Positions 19,032-30,450 of a stretch of 64,000 bases of DNA are shown piece by piece. Under the pieces are notes generated by a model that saw only the letters and a program-made list of their open reading frames with translations, was not told the origin of the DNA and made no database searches. Where the stretch lies: assembly GCA_001602925.1 (NCBI GenBank), contig LUZT01000005.1:372001-436000 (forward strand), given 5' to 3'. This DNA is from Chlorobiales bacterium Clorobi_01 (lineage in GTDB: Bacteria > Bacteroidota > Chlorobiia > Chlorobiales > Chlorobiaceae). The translations under genes and the position numbers were made by a program. Within the stretch, counting starts at the first letter, position 1. Each line of letters begins with the position of its first letter.

Positions 19032-19775
19032 ATGAGCCTGGCAATCGTCATCATGGCCGCCGGTAAAGGCACGCGAATGAAATCGGATCTCCCGAAGGTA
19101 CTGCACGAGGCCAATGGCAAACCGCTCGTGGCGTATGTCATCGAAAAATCGCAGGCGCTCGATCCCGACAAGATCGTGCTCATCATCGGCCATCAGGCCG
19201 AGCTGGTTCGGGCTGCAACCGCCGGTTTTCCGGTCGATTATGCCTTGCAGGAGCCTCAACTCGGCACCGGCCACGCCATCATGCAGGCTGAACCGTTCCT
19301 GAAAGATTTCAGCGGAGAGATTATCATCCTCTCGGGAGACGCGCCGCTCTTCACCGGGCGCACACTCAGAGAGCTGATCGACTTCCATCGTTCGCGGCAA
19401 GCTGTCGCCACGGTACTGACCGCCGAGATGGATGACCCAACAGGATACGGGCGGATCATCAGAAGTGATGCGGGCGAAGAGGTGCTCAGAATCGTCGAGC
19501 AGAAAGATGCCACGGAAGAAGAAAAAGCGGTAACTGAAATCAACTCTGGCGTTTACGTCTTCAACGCCACCGAGCTGTTTTCCGCCCTGCACGGCATCAC
19601 CAACAAGAACGCCCAGGGGGAGTACTACCTCACCGATGTGTTCGGTATCTGCTTCGGAAAAGGCAAAAAAGTGTGCGCCTTCAAGGTAGCCGACGCCAAC
19701 GAAATCCGCGGCATCAACACCCCCGAACAGCTCAGGGAAGCAGAACTGCTCCTGCAAGGCGAAGAGTATTGCTGA
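19032..19775 (+). CDS. UDP-GlcNAc pyrophosphorylase-type nucleotidyltransferase (GlmU N-domain only)
   Basis: This 247-residue GT-A-fold nucleotidyltransferase has the signature IVIMAAGKGTRMKSDLPKVL at the N-terminus and the GlmU-type elements LGTGHAIMQAE, LSGDAPLF, GYGRIIR, EINSGVYVF, YYLTDVF and NEIRGINTPEQLREAE. It stops where the left-handed beta-helix acetyltransferase domain of GlmU would begin. It therefore probably couples GlcNAc-1-P (or a related sugar-1-P) to UTP but cannot acetylate GlcN-1-P. The stop is followed by an intergenic hairpin, not by remnants of the missing domain. Confidence 0.85.
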   Translation: MSLAIVIMAAGKGTRMKSDLPKVLHEANGKPLVAYVIEKSQALDPDKIVLIIGHQAELVRAATAGFPVDYALQEPQLGTGHAIMQAEPFLKDFSGEIIILSGDAPLFTGRTLRELIDFHRSRQAVATVLTAEMDDPTGYGRIIRSDAGEEVLRIVEQKDATEEEKAVTEINSGVYVFNATELFSALHGITNKNAQGEYYLTDVFGICFGKGKKVCAFKVADANEIRGINTPEQLREAELLLQGEEYC

Positions 19776-19782
19776 AAAAATC

Positions 19783-19834
19783 GGTGGGATCGGTCATATC
19801 CGACTGATCTGACCAATCTGGGCACAGCCCCACC
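19783..19834. terminator. Long hairpin between convergent genes (possible terminator)
   Basis: An outer stem GGTGGG/CCCACC and an inner imperfect stem GATCGGTCA/TGACCAATC fold between the convergent uridylyltransferase and phosphofructokinase genes. There is no strong T-run on the plus side; AAAAAA precedes the stem and would give a U-run on the minus side. Confidence 0.4.
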
Positions 19835-19872
19835 ACCTAATTTCCTGTTTTCCAAGCCATATCGGCAACCCG

Positions 19873-21045
19873 CTAATAAAGAAACATCGGCTTGCCCATG
19901 ACGCTTCGCATCTTCGGGCGGTAGTAGCGCAGGTCGTACAGTTCGCTGATATCGACCTGCTTGGTGTTTGACGACACCTCCGCGAGCGGCAGGCAGGTGT
20001 AGATACCCTTCTGGAGCGCCACCATGACGCCGAAGGTGCCTTCCGCGATCAGTTCCACGGCAAGCTGCGCAAAATTGAAGCCGACCATCAGATCCAGAGC
20101 ATCGGGAATACCTGAACGCATCAGATAGCCCAGCGGCTGGCAGATGACATCCTGGCTGGTCAGCATGGAGATGGTTTCACGGGTCAATTGGCCAATTCCG
20201 GCAGGCTCATGGCCATCCTCGTCGTACCGCCGTCCGCAATATTCGATCATCTTGCTACCAATCATCCGCGCACCTTCACTGATAGCAATCATGGCATATT
20301 GGCTCGGATTGGCTGCTTTGTCCTGAATAACGTAATCGGCGAGAGTTTCAGGGTCGAAAGGCACTTCCGGAATGAGGGCGCGGTCAACACCGGCCAGGTA
20401 GGCACTGACGAGGCAGGTTTCCCCGGTGCTACGACCGAACAGCTCGACAATGGTGATTCGCTCGTGCGAGCCGGAACTGGTACGAAGCTGATGAATGTAC
20501 TGGACACTGCGGGTAACGGCCGTGCCAAACCCGATGCAGTAGTCCGAGCCATAAACATCGTTGTCCATCGTCTTTGGCACGCCAATCACCTTGACACCAG
20601 CATTGGCCAGGTGATCGGCATAGCCGATCGTGTCGTCACCGCCGATGACAATGATGACATCCAGGCCAAGCGCATCAATACTCCGCAGCACATGATCGGT
20701 CAGATCAAAGTTTCCGGAGTGATGCAAGCCCGTGCGCAACAGGTGTGGCGAGTTGCGAAGAAACGGGGGAATTTCTTTCTTTTTGAGGTTGCCGGGATTG
20801 ATGCGGCTGGTGTGAAGCAAGGTGCCGCCGGTACGGTCGATTCTGCGGACAAGTTCGGAATCAAGATCGGCGATATGCTCCGCGCGGGATGCAGGATCAT
20901 CGGGATCAAACGCCAGAAGGCCGTTCCAGCCCCGGCGGACACCGGTCACCCGGTAACCCTTCTCGGCACTGATCATTACGATGGTCTTGATGCACGCGTT
21001 GATACCGGGAGCGTCGCCGCCGCCGGTCAAAACACCGATATGCAT
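19873..21045 (-). CDS. 6-phosphofructokinase family, predicted pyrophosphate-dependent
   Basis: This 390-residue phosphofructokinase has VLTGGGDAPGINACIK at the N-terminus, the phosphoryl-donor loop IGGDDTIGYA (Asp at about 138) and the catalytic loop PKTMDNDVYG (Lys at about 158). ATP-dependent enzymes normally carry GGDGS and GTIDND, while the Asp/Lys pair is the published signature of PPi-dependent enzymes. It is therefore more likely reversible and PPi-linked than PfkA-like. The 72-77 RTGGTLLHTS and 207-213 FGRSTGE elements are intact. It stands last in a long minus-strand gene run. Confidence 0.88.
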   Translation of the reverse strand: MHIGVLTGGGDAPGINACIKTIVMISAEKGYRVTGVRRGWNGLLAFDPDDPASRAEHIADLDSELVRRIDRTGGTLLHTSRINPGNLKKKEIPPFLRNSPHLLRTGLHHSGNFDLTDHVLRSIDALGLDVIIVIGGDDTIGYADHLANAGVKVIGVPKTMDNDVYGSDYCIGFGTAVTRSVQYIHQLRTSSGSHERITIVELFGRSTGETCLVSAYLAGVDRALIPEVPFDPETLADYVIQDKAANPSQYAMIAISEGARMIGSKMIEYCGRRYDEDGHEPAGIGQLTRETISMLTSQDVICQPLGYLMRSGIPDALDLMVGFNFAQLAVELIAEGTFGVMVALQKGIYTCLPLAEVSSNTKQVDISELYDLRYYRPKMRSVMGKPMFLY

Positions 21046-21096
21046 GGCAATTATCCCGTCAAAGAGTTGGGGTGCAAAGAAACGGCAAGAACCGGC

Positions 21097-21597
21097 TTAC
21101 TTCCGTGAGCGTCTCGTTTTTTTGAGATCGCTGCCAGCGGCAAGCTCCCGGCGGGAGTCTGAGGCAATATCGCTGGCCGTACGGGTATCAATGTTTTCCG
21201 CCAGGGGCTGAAGGCCGGTGGCATTCATCGAATAAAATTCGATCAGGTTGCCATCCGGATCCATCACGAAAAAGGCGCGTCCTTCGCGGCGATGCGCGGG
21301 CCGGGTCACCAGGTGCACGCCGCGGTCATCGAGATAGACGGCGGCCTCATCGACCTCGGCGTCAGAGGCCAGCCTGAATCCGAAGTGATCCACGCGGATG
21401 TCGCGCGCATCGGCGGTACCCGGCGTTTCCGCCTTGACCAGCACAAGCATGTCGGAATTGATCCGGAGGTAGGAGATGTTCGCCCCGGCGCGGTGATCGA
21501 CCCGGAAGCCGAGAATTCCGGCATAGAACTCTTCGGACAACCGTACGTCGTTGACCCGGAGCGTGATCTGGTTAATCCCCGTCAGATTCATCTTCAT
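21097..21597 (-). CDS. VOC (glyoxalase/bleomycin-resistance) superfamily protein
   Basis: This 166-residue protein has one VOC domain with paired beta-alpha-beta-beta-beta units: INQITLRVNDVRLSEEFYAG, then VDHFGFRLASDAEVDEAAVY and a metal-ligand-like DPDGNLIEFYS. Candidate metal ligands are a His in the second unit and the Glu of LIEFYS; the first unit has Gln where many members have His. The substrate is unknown. The C-terminal 40 residues are charged and probably disordered. Its start overlaps the end of rpoZ by 26 bases, with GGAG 7 bases before the ATG. Confidence 0.8.
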   Translation of the reverse strand: MKMNLTGINQITLRVNDVRLSEEFYAGILGFRVDHRAGANISYLRINSDMLVLVKAETPGTADARDIRVDHFGFRLASDAEVDEAAVYLDDRGVHLVTRPAHRREGRAFFVMDPDGNLIEFYSMNATGLQPLAENIDTRTASDIASDSRRELAAGSDLKKTRRSRK

Positions 21598-21925
21598 CCT
21601 CGTTCTCCGCTACTTTCGTTTCGGGACTCTTTTCGAGCACATAATCGTACTGGTGATCGAAATACTGCGCCACCGCCTGCTGTGACGGCTTTTCGCGGCA
21701 CTCGAACTCCACGCTGATGGCAATCTGCTCGGGAAACACCTTCTCCGATTCGGACTCCGACGCGGGGTTCCGGATCATCTCCTTGTAGGGCAGCAGGCGC
21801 TCTTCGAGTTCAGCCCGCTCCTCCTCGTGAATCTCCCTCGCTTTCTTTGAAATGGCTACAACGGTTTCGTAGAGATTTTCATGCGTACTTCTCAGCTTGT
21901 TCAAATCGACAGGTTTGACCGACAT
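21572..21925 (-). CDS. rpoZ: RNA polymerase omega subunit (RpoZ)
   Basis: This 117-residue protein has an N-terminal helical part, ENLYETVVAISKKAREIHEE, and PSQQAVAQYFDHQYDYVLEK near the C-terminus. These correspond to the omega segments that clamp the beta-prime C-terminus, in the divergent Bacteroidetes/Chlorobi form. Its place directly after gmk, as in gmk-rpoZ operons of many bacteria, supports the call. It ends in an acidic tail that overlaps the VOC gene start. Confidence 0.75.
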   Translation of the reverse strand: MSVKPVDLNKLRSTHENLYETVVAISKKAREIHEEERAELEERLLPYKEMIRNPASESESEKVFPEQIAISVEFECREKPSQQAVAQYFDHQYDYVLEKSPETKVAENEDEDESDGD

Positions 21926-21937
21926 GGCAATAGTGCG

Positions 21938-22525
21938 TTATGGTTGTGGAAGAAACTCGGCGATCCGCGTCGCAACCGCATCGACGGTGCGCCCGAGATC
22001 GTCGTTGACCACGACAAAATCAAATTCATCAGCATGGGAAAGTTCCATCTCCGCCCGTTCGAGACGGGTCTTCAGCGCCTCGGCGCTCTCGCTTTCGCGA
22101 GCCTGCAGGCGGCGGGCAAGCTCCTCCATGCTCGGGGGTTTAAGAAAAACAAGCAGCGCCTGGTCTCCGAAAATTCTCTTGAGGTTCAGCGCGCCCTTCA
22201 CATCGAGATCGAAAAGCAGATTGCGGCCCGCTTTGATCGCATCGATGGTCTTGTCGAGGAGCGTTCCATAGAAGTTACCGAAAAAGAACTCGTGTTCGAT
22301 GAAGCCATTTTCAGCGATCTTTTTCTCAAACTCCTCGCGGGCGAGAAAGTGGTAATCGACGCCGTCACGCTCACCGGCTCTCATCTGGCGCGTGGTAGCC
22401 GAAACAGAAAATTCGAGAGAGCCGAGATGCTCCATCACCAGTTTGGCTACCGTCGATTTACCAGTGCCCGACGGGGCGGAAAAGACGATCAGCCGGCCTC
22501 GGCCTGACACCTGTTCTGCGCTCAT
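21938..22525 (-). CDS. gmk: Guanylate kinase
   Basis: This 195-residue enzyme phosphorylates GMP to GDP. The P-loop FSAPSGTGKST lies at about 15-25, and the GMP-binding block SVSATTRQMRAGERDGVDYH and the VDYHFL/FEHEFF-type elements are present. The start is ATG 22523-22525 (MSAEQVSGRGRLIVF), four bases after the yicC stop; longer readings run back into yicC. It is in the unit rpsO-yicC-gmk-rpoZ. Confidence 0.96.
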   Translation of the reverse strand: MSAEQVSGRGRLIVFSAPSGTGKSTVAKLVMEHLGSLEFSVSATTRQMRAGERDGVDYHFLAREEFEKKIAENGFIEHEFFFGNFYGTLLDKTIDAIKAGRNLLFDLDVKGALNLKRIFGDQALLVFLKPPSMEELARRLQARESESAEALKTRLERAEMELSHADEFDFVVVNDDLGRTVDAVATRIAEFLPQP

Positions 22526-22529
22526 AGGC

Positions 22530-23417
22530 TTATTCGATGTTTTGCAGCTGCTCCCTGACCTTTTCGAGCTCCTCCTTGATATGCACCACTTTCTGCGAAA
22601 TATCGGCATTCTGCGACTTCGACGCGATAGTGTTGGCCTCGCGGAGCTGCTCCTGCAGGAGGAAATTGAGCTTGCGGCCCGAGCCACTCGAACTGTTGTT
22701 CAGCTCTTCGATGAAAAACTTGTTGTGGCTGTTGAAGCGGATGCACTCTTCGGTAATATCGAGTTTCTCGGCAGCCATGACGATCTCCATTTCAAGACGG
22801 TCCTTGCTGTACTCGACGTCGCGACCGGCAATAGCGCTGATTTTGGAGGCCAGCCGTTTGCGGATCGTTTCGAGATTATCTGCGGCAATCTCGCGAATAT
22901 CTTTGAGCGTGCGTTCGATTTCGTCGATCCTGGACAGAAAGTCAGTCGCAAGCTCTTCACCCTCTTTCCGGCGCATCTCCTTGAGATTGCCGATAGCCTC
23001 AATAAGCGCCGACTGAGCGATAGGCCAGATCTCGTCCGGGTGTTCCAGAATGGTGTGGTCAGACTCGAAAATCTCGGAAAAACGAAGCACATGATCGAGG
23101 GTTACCGGAGCTTCGATTTCCGCCTCCCGGCGGACGGTTTCAAGAAGAGCCTTGTAGCCCCTCACTTTCGAAGGGTTTACAGTCACCGGCAACGCTTCGG
23201 CCTCTTCGAGCTGAAGCTGGACAAACGCCGATATTTTGCCCCGCTGGAAACTGGCACGGATCAGCTCCCTGACCTCCAGCTCCCACGACAGCAACTGCCT
23301 GGGCAGCTTAACGCCGATTTCGGCAAAACGATTATTGACCGAACGCAGTTCGACAAGCACTTTCATGCCTTTTTCCGAACGCTCGGCGCTGCCGTATCCG
23401 GTCATGCTTTCCAACAT
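22530..23417 (-). CDS. YicC/YloC family endoribonuclease-like protein
   Basis: This 295-residue protein has the family N-terminus MLESMTGYGSAERSEKGMK and VELRSVNNRFAEIGVKLPR, a long helical middle, and the C-terminal DUF1732 block (DITEECIRFNSHNKFFIEEL, KLNFLLQEQLREANTIASKS). YicC proteins have been characterised as RNA endonucleases in E. coli; the target here is unknown. Its position before gmk is conserved in many bacteria. Confidence 0.92.
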   Translation of the reverse strand: MLESMTGYGSAERSEKGMKVLVELRSVNNRFAEIGVKLPRQLLSWELEVRELIRASFQRGKISAFVQLQLEEAEALPVTVNPSKVRGYKALLETVRREAEIEAPVTLDHVLRFSEIFESDHTILEHPDEIWPIAQSALIEAIGNLKEMRRKEGEELATDFLSRIDEIERTLKDIREIAADNLETIRKRLASKISAIAGRDVEYSKDRLEMEIVMAAEKLDITEECIRFNSHNKFFIEELNNSSSGSGRKLNFLLQEQLREANTIASKSQNADISQKVVHIKEELEKVREQLQNIE

Positions 23418-23445
23418 ACACGTCCCCTCTTACATTCTTGAAGAT

Positions 23446-23471
23446 ACCTGCGGAGCAGAGGCCCCGCAGGT
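23446..23471. other. Stable intercistronic hairpin between rpsO and yicC
   Basis: ACCTGCGGAGC pairs with GCCCCGCAGGT through 11 positions with one A-C mismatch and a 4-base loop. No T-run follows on the minus strand, so it is more likely an RNA-processing or mRNA-stability element than an intrinsic terminator. Confidence 0.5.
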
Positions 23472-23492
23472 TCCAGCGTACAATACAGCCAA

Positions 23493-23762
23493 TTATTTAC
23501 GCAGATCGAGATCGGCAAGCACCTTGCGGTAACGCTCGATATCGACTTTCTTCAGGTAGTTCAGCACACGCTTGCGCTTGCCGACCAGCATCAGCAGGCC
23601 ACGGCGTGAGTGTTTGTCTTTGGGATGCTGCTGAAGGTGACCGGTCAGATCGGCGATCCTGCGGGTGAACAGGGCAACCTGCACTTCCGCTTTTCCGGTA
23701 TCCGTCGCAGAATCACCAAACTTCGTAATAATCTCGGTTTTGTGTTCTTTTGTCAGACCCAT
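23493..23762 (-). CDS. rpsO: 30S ribosomal protein S15
   Basis: This 89-residue four-helix protein binds the central domain of 16S rRNA. It shows MGLTKEHKTEIITKFGDSAT, VQVALFTRRIADLTGHLQQH and the strongly conserved HPKDKHSRRGLLMLVGKRKR. It follows ribF, the common truB-ribF-rpsO order. S15 often represses its own mRNA, but the 60-base ribF-rpsO spacer shows no obvious fold. Confidence 0.98.
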   Translation of the reverse strand: MGLTKEHKTEIITKFGDSATDTGKAEVQVALFTRRIADLTGHLQQHPKDKHSRRGLLMLVGKRKRVLNYLKKVDIERYRKVLADLDLRK

Positions 23763-23822
23763 GATGTTTGCTCTATGATATGTTAGTAAATAACGGAATA
23801 AAAAATAGCCTTTAATATAACA

Positions 23823-24788
23823 TTATTTCTTGCAGAATCCCGCCTCTTTTTTATCGAGTTCGAGCTGCGTCCGGAGTTCGTCGATTGATGCGAAACGCCG
23901 TTCTTCCCTGATGAAATCGAGCATCCTCACAATCAGAAACCGTCCATACAGATCTCCTGAAAACCCGATGATGTGAGCCTCAACCCTCACCCCGCCATCT
24001 TCCGATACAGTCGGACGACGACCAATGTTCATCATTGCAGAGTACTCCCTGCCGTCAATCTCGACACTGGCTGCGTAGACTCCATGGGCCGGAACCATTT
24101 TGCAACGGTCGGGAAGGGCGAGATTAACCGTCGGAAATCCGATGGCGCGACCAAGTTTGTCGCCTTCGACCACCGTGCCGCTAATCGCGTACGGCGCCCC
24201 GAGACATTCGTTGGCGTCCCGTATCCTTGCCGCTTCAAGCAACCCCCTGATCCGGGTGCTCGATACCGGCGAACCGGCGACGATCACTTCGCCGACCACA
24301 TCGACGCTGAAGCCGCATTCCGCGCCGAGCATGTGCAGCGTCTCTTCGCTGCCACTCCGCCGTTTGCCGAAGCCGTGGTCATAGCCGACGGTGACATGGC
24401 GCGCGCCGAGCATCTTCACCAGCACTTCGCGGATAAACGCTTCGGAGCTTTTCGAGGCGAACTGCCGGTCAAAGCGCACCACGAAGAGCAGGTCAATCGG
24501 CATCGAACCGAACTGACTGATCTTCTCGTCGAAGGTTGTCAGCAAGCGCACCGGACAGCCATCGCCACCTTCGAGCACGATTCTCGGATGGGGCTCGAAA
24601 GTCACCACGACGCTTCTGAGACCCAGCTCCCTGGCGTGTCCGATCATGGAATCGACGATCTTCCGGTGGCCGACATGCAGTCCGTCGAACGAACCGATGG
24701 TCACCGCCGATGGCTCCGGTGAAAGCTGAACCGGCAAACCGTTTACGGAATCAAGGACCGTATCGCCCTGCAAAACTACGACGCGCAT
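23823..24788 (-). CDS. ribF: Bifunctional riboflavin kinase / FAD synthetase
   Basis: This 321-residue enzyme makes FMN and FAD. The N-terminal nucleotidyltransferase domain has SAVTIGSFDGLHVGHRKIVD (HxGH-like) and the SSTRIRGLLEAARIRDANEC motif. The C-terminal flavokinase domain has GRAIGFPTVNLALPDRCKMV, GVYAASVEIDGREYSAMMNI and the E of VRVEAHIIGFSGDLYG. The start is ATG 24786-24788 (MRVVVLQGD), with AAGGAG just upstream. Confidence 0.95.
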   Translation of the reverse strand: MRVVVLQGDTVLDSVNGLPVQLSPEPSAVTIGSFDGLHVGHRKIVDSMIGHARELGLRSVVVTFEPHPRIVLEGGDGCPVRLLTTFDEKISQFGSMPIDLLFVVRFDRQFASKSSEAFIREVLVKMLGARHVTVGYDHGFGKRRSGSEETLHMLGAECGFSVDVVGEVIVAGSPVSSTRIRGLLEAARIRDANECLGAPYAISGTVVEGDKLGRAIGFPTVNLALPDRCKMVPAHGVYAASVEIDGREYSAMMNIGRRPTVSEDGGVRVEAHIIGFSGDLYGRFLIVRMLDFIREERRFASIDELRTQLELDKKEAGFCKK

Positions 24789-24801
24789 ACTCCTTGCTGT
24801 T

Positions 24802-25524
24802 TTACTCTTCGATGACCGAAGCGGCACGGGTTATTTCGTCAACGACAGCATCGACGCTCATCGCATCCGAAAGCTGGTACTGACCAATCGCAACCCGTTT
24901 CAATGATTTGAGATAGCCGCCAACACCAAGCAGTTCCCCAAGTTCATGGGCAATCACCCGGATATAGGCACCCTTGGAGACCCTGATGTAAAAATGGACG
25001 TACGGCAACTCGATGCTGGTGATCTCGAACTGGTGAATCTCGATCTGGCGAGCCTTGCGCTCCTTGACCTCGTGACCCTGCCGCGCCAGTTCGTAGAGGC
25101 GCTTGCCGTTGTGCCAGACTGCCGAGTGCATTGGAGGCTGCTGCATCCGCTCGCCAACCATCGACGTGGCGGCTTCGCGGATCGCGCTCTCGTCGAGGCT
25201 AGACACGTCGCGGAGATCATACTCCTCGCTCTCCGTATCGTGACTCACCGTTTTGGCTCCGAGCCTGATCGTGCCTTCGTAGGCTTTGTCGAGCAGTTCA
25301 AGCGACGAGATGGTCTTGGTCTTGCGCCCCGTGGCAAGGATCAGCAAACCGGTGGCTTTTGGATCGAGCGTGCCGCAGTGCCCAACCTTCCGCTTTGCGC
25401 CATTGCGCTTGTACGCGCCGCGAATCTTGGCCACCACGTCGAACGATGTCCAGTCGAGCGGCTTGTCCACCAGCAGATAGTCGCCCTCTTCGCTCAGAAC
25501 GGATATGCGGCCTTGATCGATCAT
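24802..25524 (-). CDS. truB: tRNA pseudouridine-55 synthase TruB
   Basis: TruB makes pseudouridine 55 in the T-loop of tRNAs. The 240-residue protein shows [19 protein letters not shown] and [20 protein letters not shown] with catalytic Asp at about 54. The [20 protein letters not shown] strand carries the conserved Tyr, and [19 protein letters not shown] is present. The start at ATG 25522-25524 ([13 protein letters not shown]) is preferred over longer readings that overlap the rbfA end. Confidence 0.95.
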   Translation of the reverse strand: MIDQGRISVLSEEGDYLLVDKPLDWTSFDVVAKIRGAYKRNGAKRKVGHCGTLDPKATGLLILATGRKTKTISSLELLDKAYEGTIRLGAKTVSHDTESEEYDLRDVSSLDESAIREAATSMVGERMQQPPMHSAVWHNGKRLYELARQGHEVKERKARQIEIHQFEITSIELPYVHFYIRVSKGAYIRVIAHELGELLGVGGYLKSLKRVAIGQYQLSDAMSVDAVVDEITRAASVIEE

Positions 25525-25552
25525 CGTGATCCCGATTCCGAACAATACGGAG

Positions 25553-25915
25553 TTAATGCTGCTCTTCATCCCGGGCAGGCTTGACCGATTTGAGCAGTTG
25601 CTCGATCCGGTTGGCCTGCTCGAACAGACGGTCTTCGTAAAACTCCAGCTCAGGAATCCGCCTGAACTGGTGGCGGATTTTCGCAGAGAGCGTCTTGCGG
25701 ATCATCTTGTTTTCGGCATCCAGATACTCCATCACCTCTGCCCGCTGCGCTTCGGAGCCGATCACCGACACATAAACCCTGGCAATACCAAGATCGGCCG
25801 TAATTCTCACCTCGGTCACGGTAACCAGCGGCCCGCTTCTTGGCAGCTCTTTCTCGAAAATAGCACTCAACTCCCGCTGCAACAGCGAGGAGACTTTATC
25901 GGTACGTATTGACAT
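25553..25915 (-). CDS. rbfA: Ribosome-binding factor A
   Basis: This 120-residue KH-like protein acts in 30S maturation and processing of the 16S rRNA 5' end. Family features are RTDKVSSLLQRELSAIFEKE, VTVTEVRITADLGIARVYVS and the closing IRHQFRRIPELEFYEDRLFE. A good ribosome binding site (AGGAGAG, 6 bases before ATG) is present. It lies between infB and truB. Confidence 0.95.
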   Translation of the reverse strand: MSIRTDKVSSLLQRELSAIFEKELPRSGPLVTVTEVRITADLGIARVYVSVIGSEAQRAEVMEYLDAENKMIRKTLSAKIRHQFRRIPELEFYEDRLFEQANRIEQLLKSVKPARDEEQH

Positions 25916-25933
25916 GAGGGCTCTCCTTTCAGC

Positions 25934-28714
<2,781 letters not shown>

Positions 28715-28800
28715 TGGCCTCTCCTGGATGATTATCCTCTTGCCGGAATTCCTTCACAATCCGCCGCCCTGACGCCTGCCTGGAAATTCCATGGTAATTC

Positions 28801-30384
28801 TCAGTTTGTTTCTTCGTCCAAGCGCTCTTCAGGACTCAGGCTCTCGCCCATATCCATGTTCTCGCCCATGAGCAACCTGTCGCGGCTGTCGTCGAGGAGC
28901 GCCTTGAACTCATCCTCATTGAACTGCTCACGCACCGTTCGGTAAATGGTCTCGGCAATCTTTTTCCAGTACCGCTTCTCATCGTCGGAAATCCTGCGCT
29001 CACGAGGCTTCGCGGGCTTGCGCCCCTTGTTGAAAACAAACAGCTCTTCGGTTTTTGGAGCGCCAATCAGCGCCTCCTCGATCTCTTCGACGCCGGCCTT
29101 CAGAATCTTTTTGGCCGTATCGAGTCCACCGTCGAGCAGCTGGTAGATCATGTCGTCTCCGAACTCTTCGCGGAACTCGATGATATCGATGTCGTTCGGG
29201 TCTTCGAGCGACTTGTCGATCACGTCGCGATAGACGTCGATTTCATAGCCCGTCAGCTTTTCGGCCAGATGGATGTTGTTGCCGTTCTTGCCGATGGCGT
29301 ACTTGATCTGATCAGGCTTCAGCATGACGCGCGCCTTGCGGGTCTTCATGTCGGCGTGCACGGTCATCGGATCGATCTTGGCCGGCTGAAGCGCGCGAGC
29401 GATGAAAACCTGCGGCTCATCGGTGTAGTAGATAACGTCGATGTTCTCGTTGTTCAGCTCCTTGACGATGCTCTGGATGCGCTTGCCGCGATAGCCCACC
29501 GTCGCGCCGACCGGGTCGATGCGCGAGCTGGTCGATTCAACAGCCACCTTGGCGCGCTCGCCCGGTACGCGGGCGATGCCCTTGATGACGATCAGGCCGT
29601 CGAGAATCTCGGGAACCTCGCTTTCAAAAAGCTTGTAAAGGAAGCGGTCATCGACGCGCGAAACGATCACCTTCATACCGCCGTCCGGCTTCTCTCGCTC
29701 CTCAACGGTGCCGTCGTCGTTGCGCACCTTGACCTTCTCGCGCTCGATGCGCTTGACGTACAGCTTCATACGCGGCGTGCGGCGCGGGTTGTCCTTTTTC
29801 ATCATCTCCGCCTTCGGCAGCACCAGCTCGACACGGTGATCCTTGGAGGTATTGTAGGTAAAAATCACCTCGTTCGGTCTGACCTGGTAAACCTCACCGG
29901 CCACCACCTCGCCGACCTTTTCGAGACAGTCCTCGTACACGGCCAGGCGCTCAAGATCGCGCACCTTTTTCTGCACCGACTGCTTGATGATCTGGATCGA
30001 CTTGCGGGTCAGGTAATCATCGAGCTTGATCGGCCCCTCTTCGTAATAGTCGCCGAGTTCAAGTGAATCGTCGATCTTGCGAACCTCGTTGATATCGATT
30101 TCGATGGTCGGAAGATCGACCTCATCGACAATTTTCTTCAGAATGTACACCTCGAAATCGCCACGCTCGGGATTGATGAAGATATTGGACTCCACCTCGG
30201 GATCGTAATCTTTCCTGAGCTGTTTCTGGATGATCTCCTTGAGCAGGTCGGCAATATCCATCTTGACAGCAGCGCTTTCGGAACGCTTGTCCAGAAAAAT
30301 CTTCGACTGCTCGATTTCTCCGAAAGCGCTGGCAATCTGCGCCTTCTGATCATGAGTTTCACCCTTTAGCTGCTTTCTTGGCAT
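28801..30384 (-). CDS. nusA: Transcription elongation/antitermination factor NusA
   Basis: NusA binds RNA polymerase and modulates pausing, termination and antitermination. The 527-residue protein has the N-terminal RNAP-binding domain (to about 145), an S1 domain (GEVVAGEVYQVRPNEVIFTY), and two KH domains with IARVPGERAKVAVESTSSRI, DPVGATVGYRGKRIQSIVKE and IKYAIGKNGNNIHLAEKLTG. A C-terminal tail of about 100 charged residues replaces the acidic repeats of E. coli. About 40 residues precede the usual NusA start, so an inner start is possible. Confidence 0.96.
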   Translation of the reverse strand: MPRKQLKGETHDQKAQIASAFGEIEQSKIFLDKRSESAAVKMDIADLLKEIIQKQLRKDYDPEVESNIFINPERGDFEVYILKKIVDEVDLPTIEIDINEVRKIDDSLELGDYYEEGPIKLDDYLTRKSIQIIKQSVQKKVRDLERLAVYEDCLEKVGEVVAGEVYQVRPNEVIFTYNTSKDHRVELVLPKAEMMKKDNPRRTPRMKLYVKRIEREKVKVRNDDGTVEEREKPDGGMKVIVSRVDDRFLYKLFESEVPEILDGLIVIKGIARVPGERAKVAVESTSSRIDPVGATVGYRGKRIQSIVKELNNENIDVIYYTDEPQVFIARALQPAKIDPMTVHADMKTRKARVMLKPDQIKYAIGKNGNNIHLAEKLTGYEIDVYRDVIDKSLEDPNDIDIIEFREEFGDDMIYQLLDGGLDTAKKILKAGVEEIEEALIGAPKTEELFVFNKGRKPAKPRERRISDDEKRYWKKIAETIYRTVREQFNEDEFKALLDDSRDRLLMGENMDMGESLSPEERLDEETN

Positions 30385-30450
30385 CGCTGTGTGATCTTTA
30401 TTGATATAAAATAGTCTGCGATTCGTTCTTGCACTTCACGGAACTATAAC

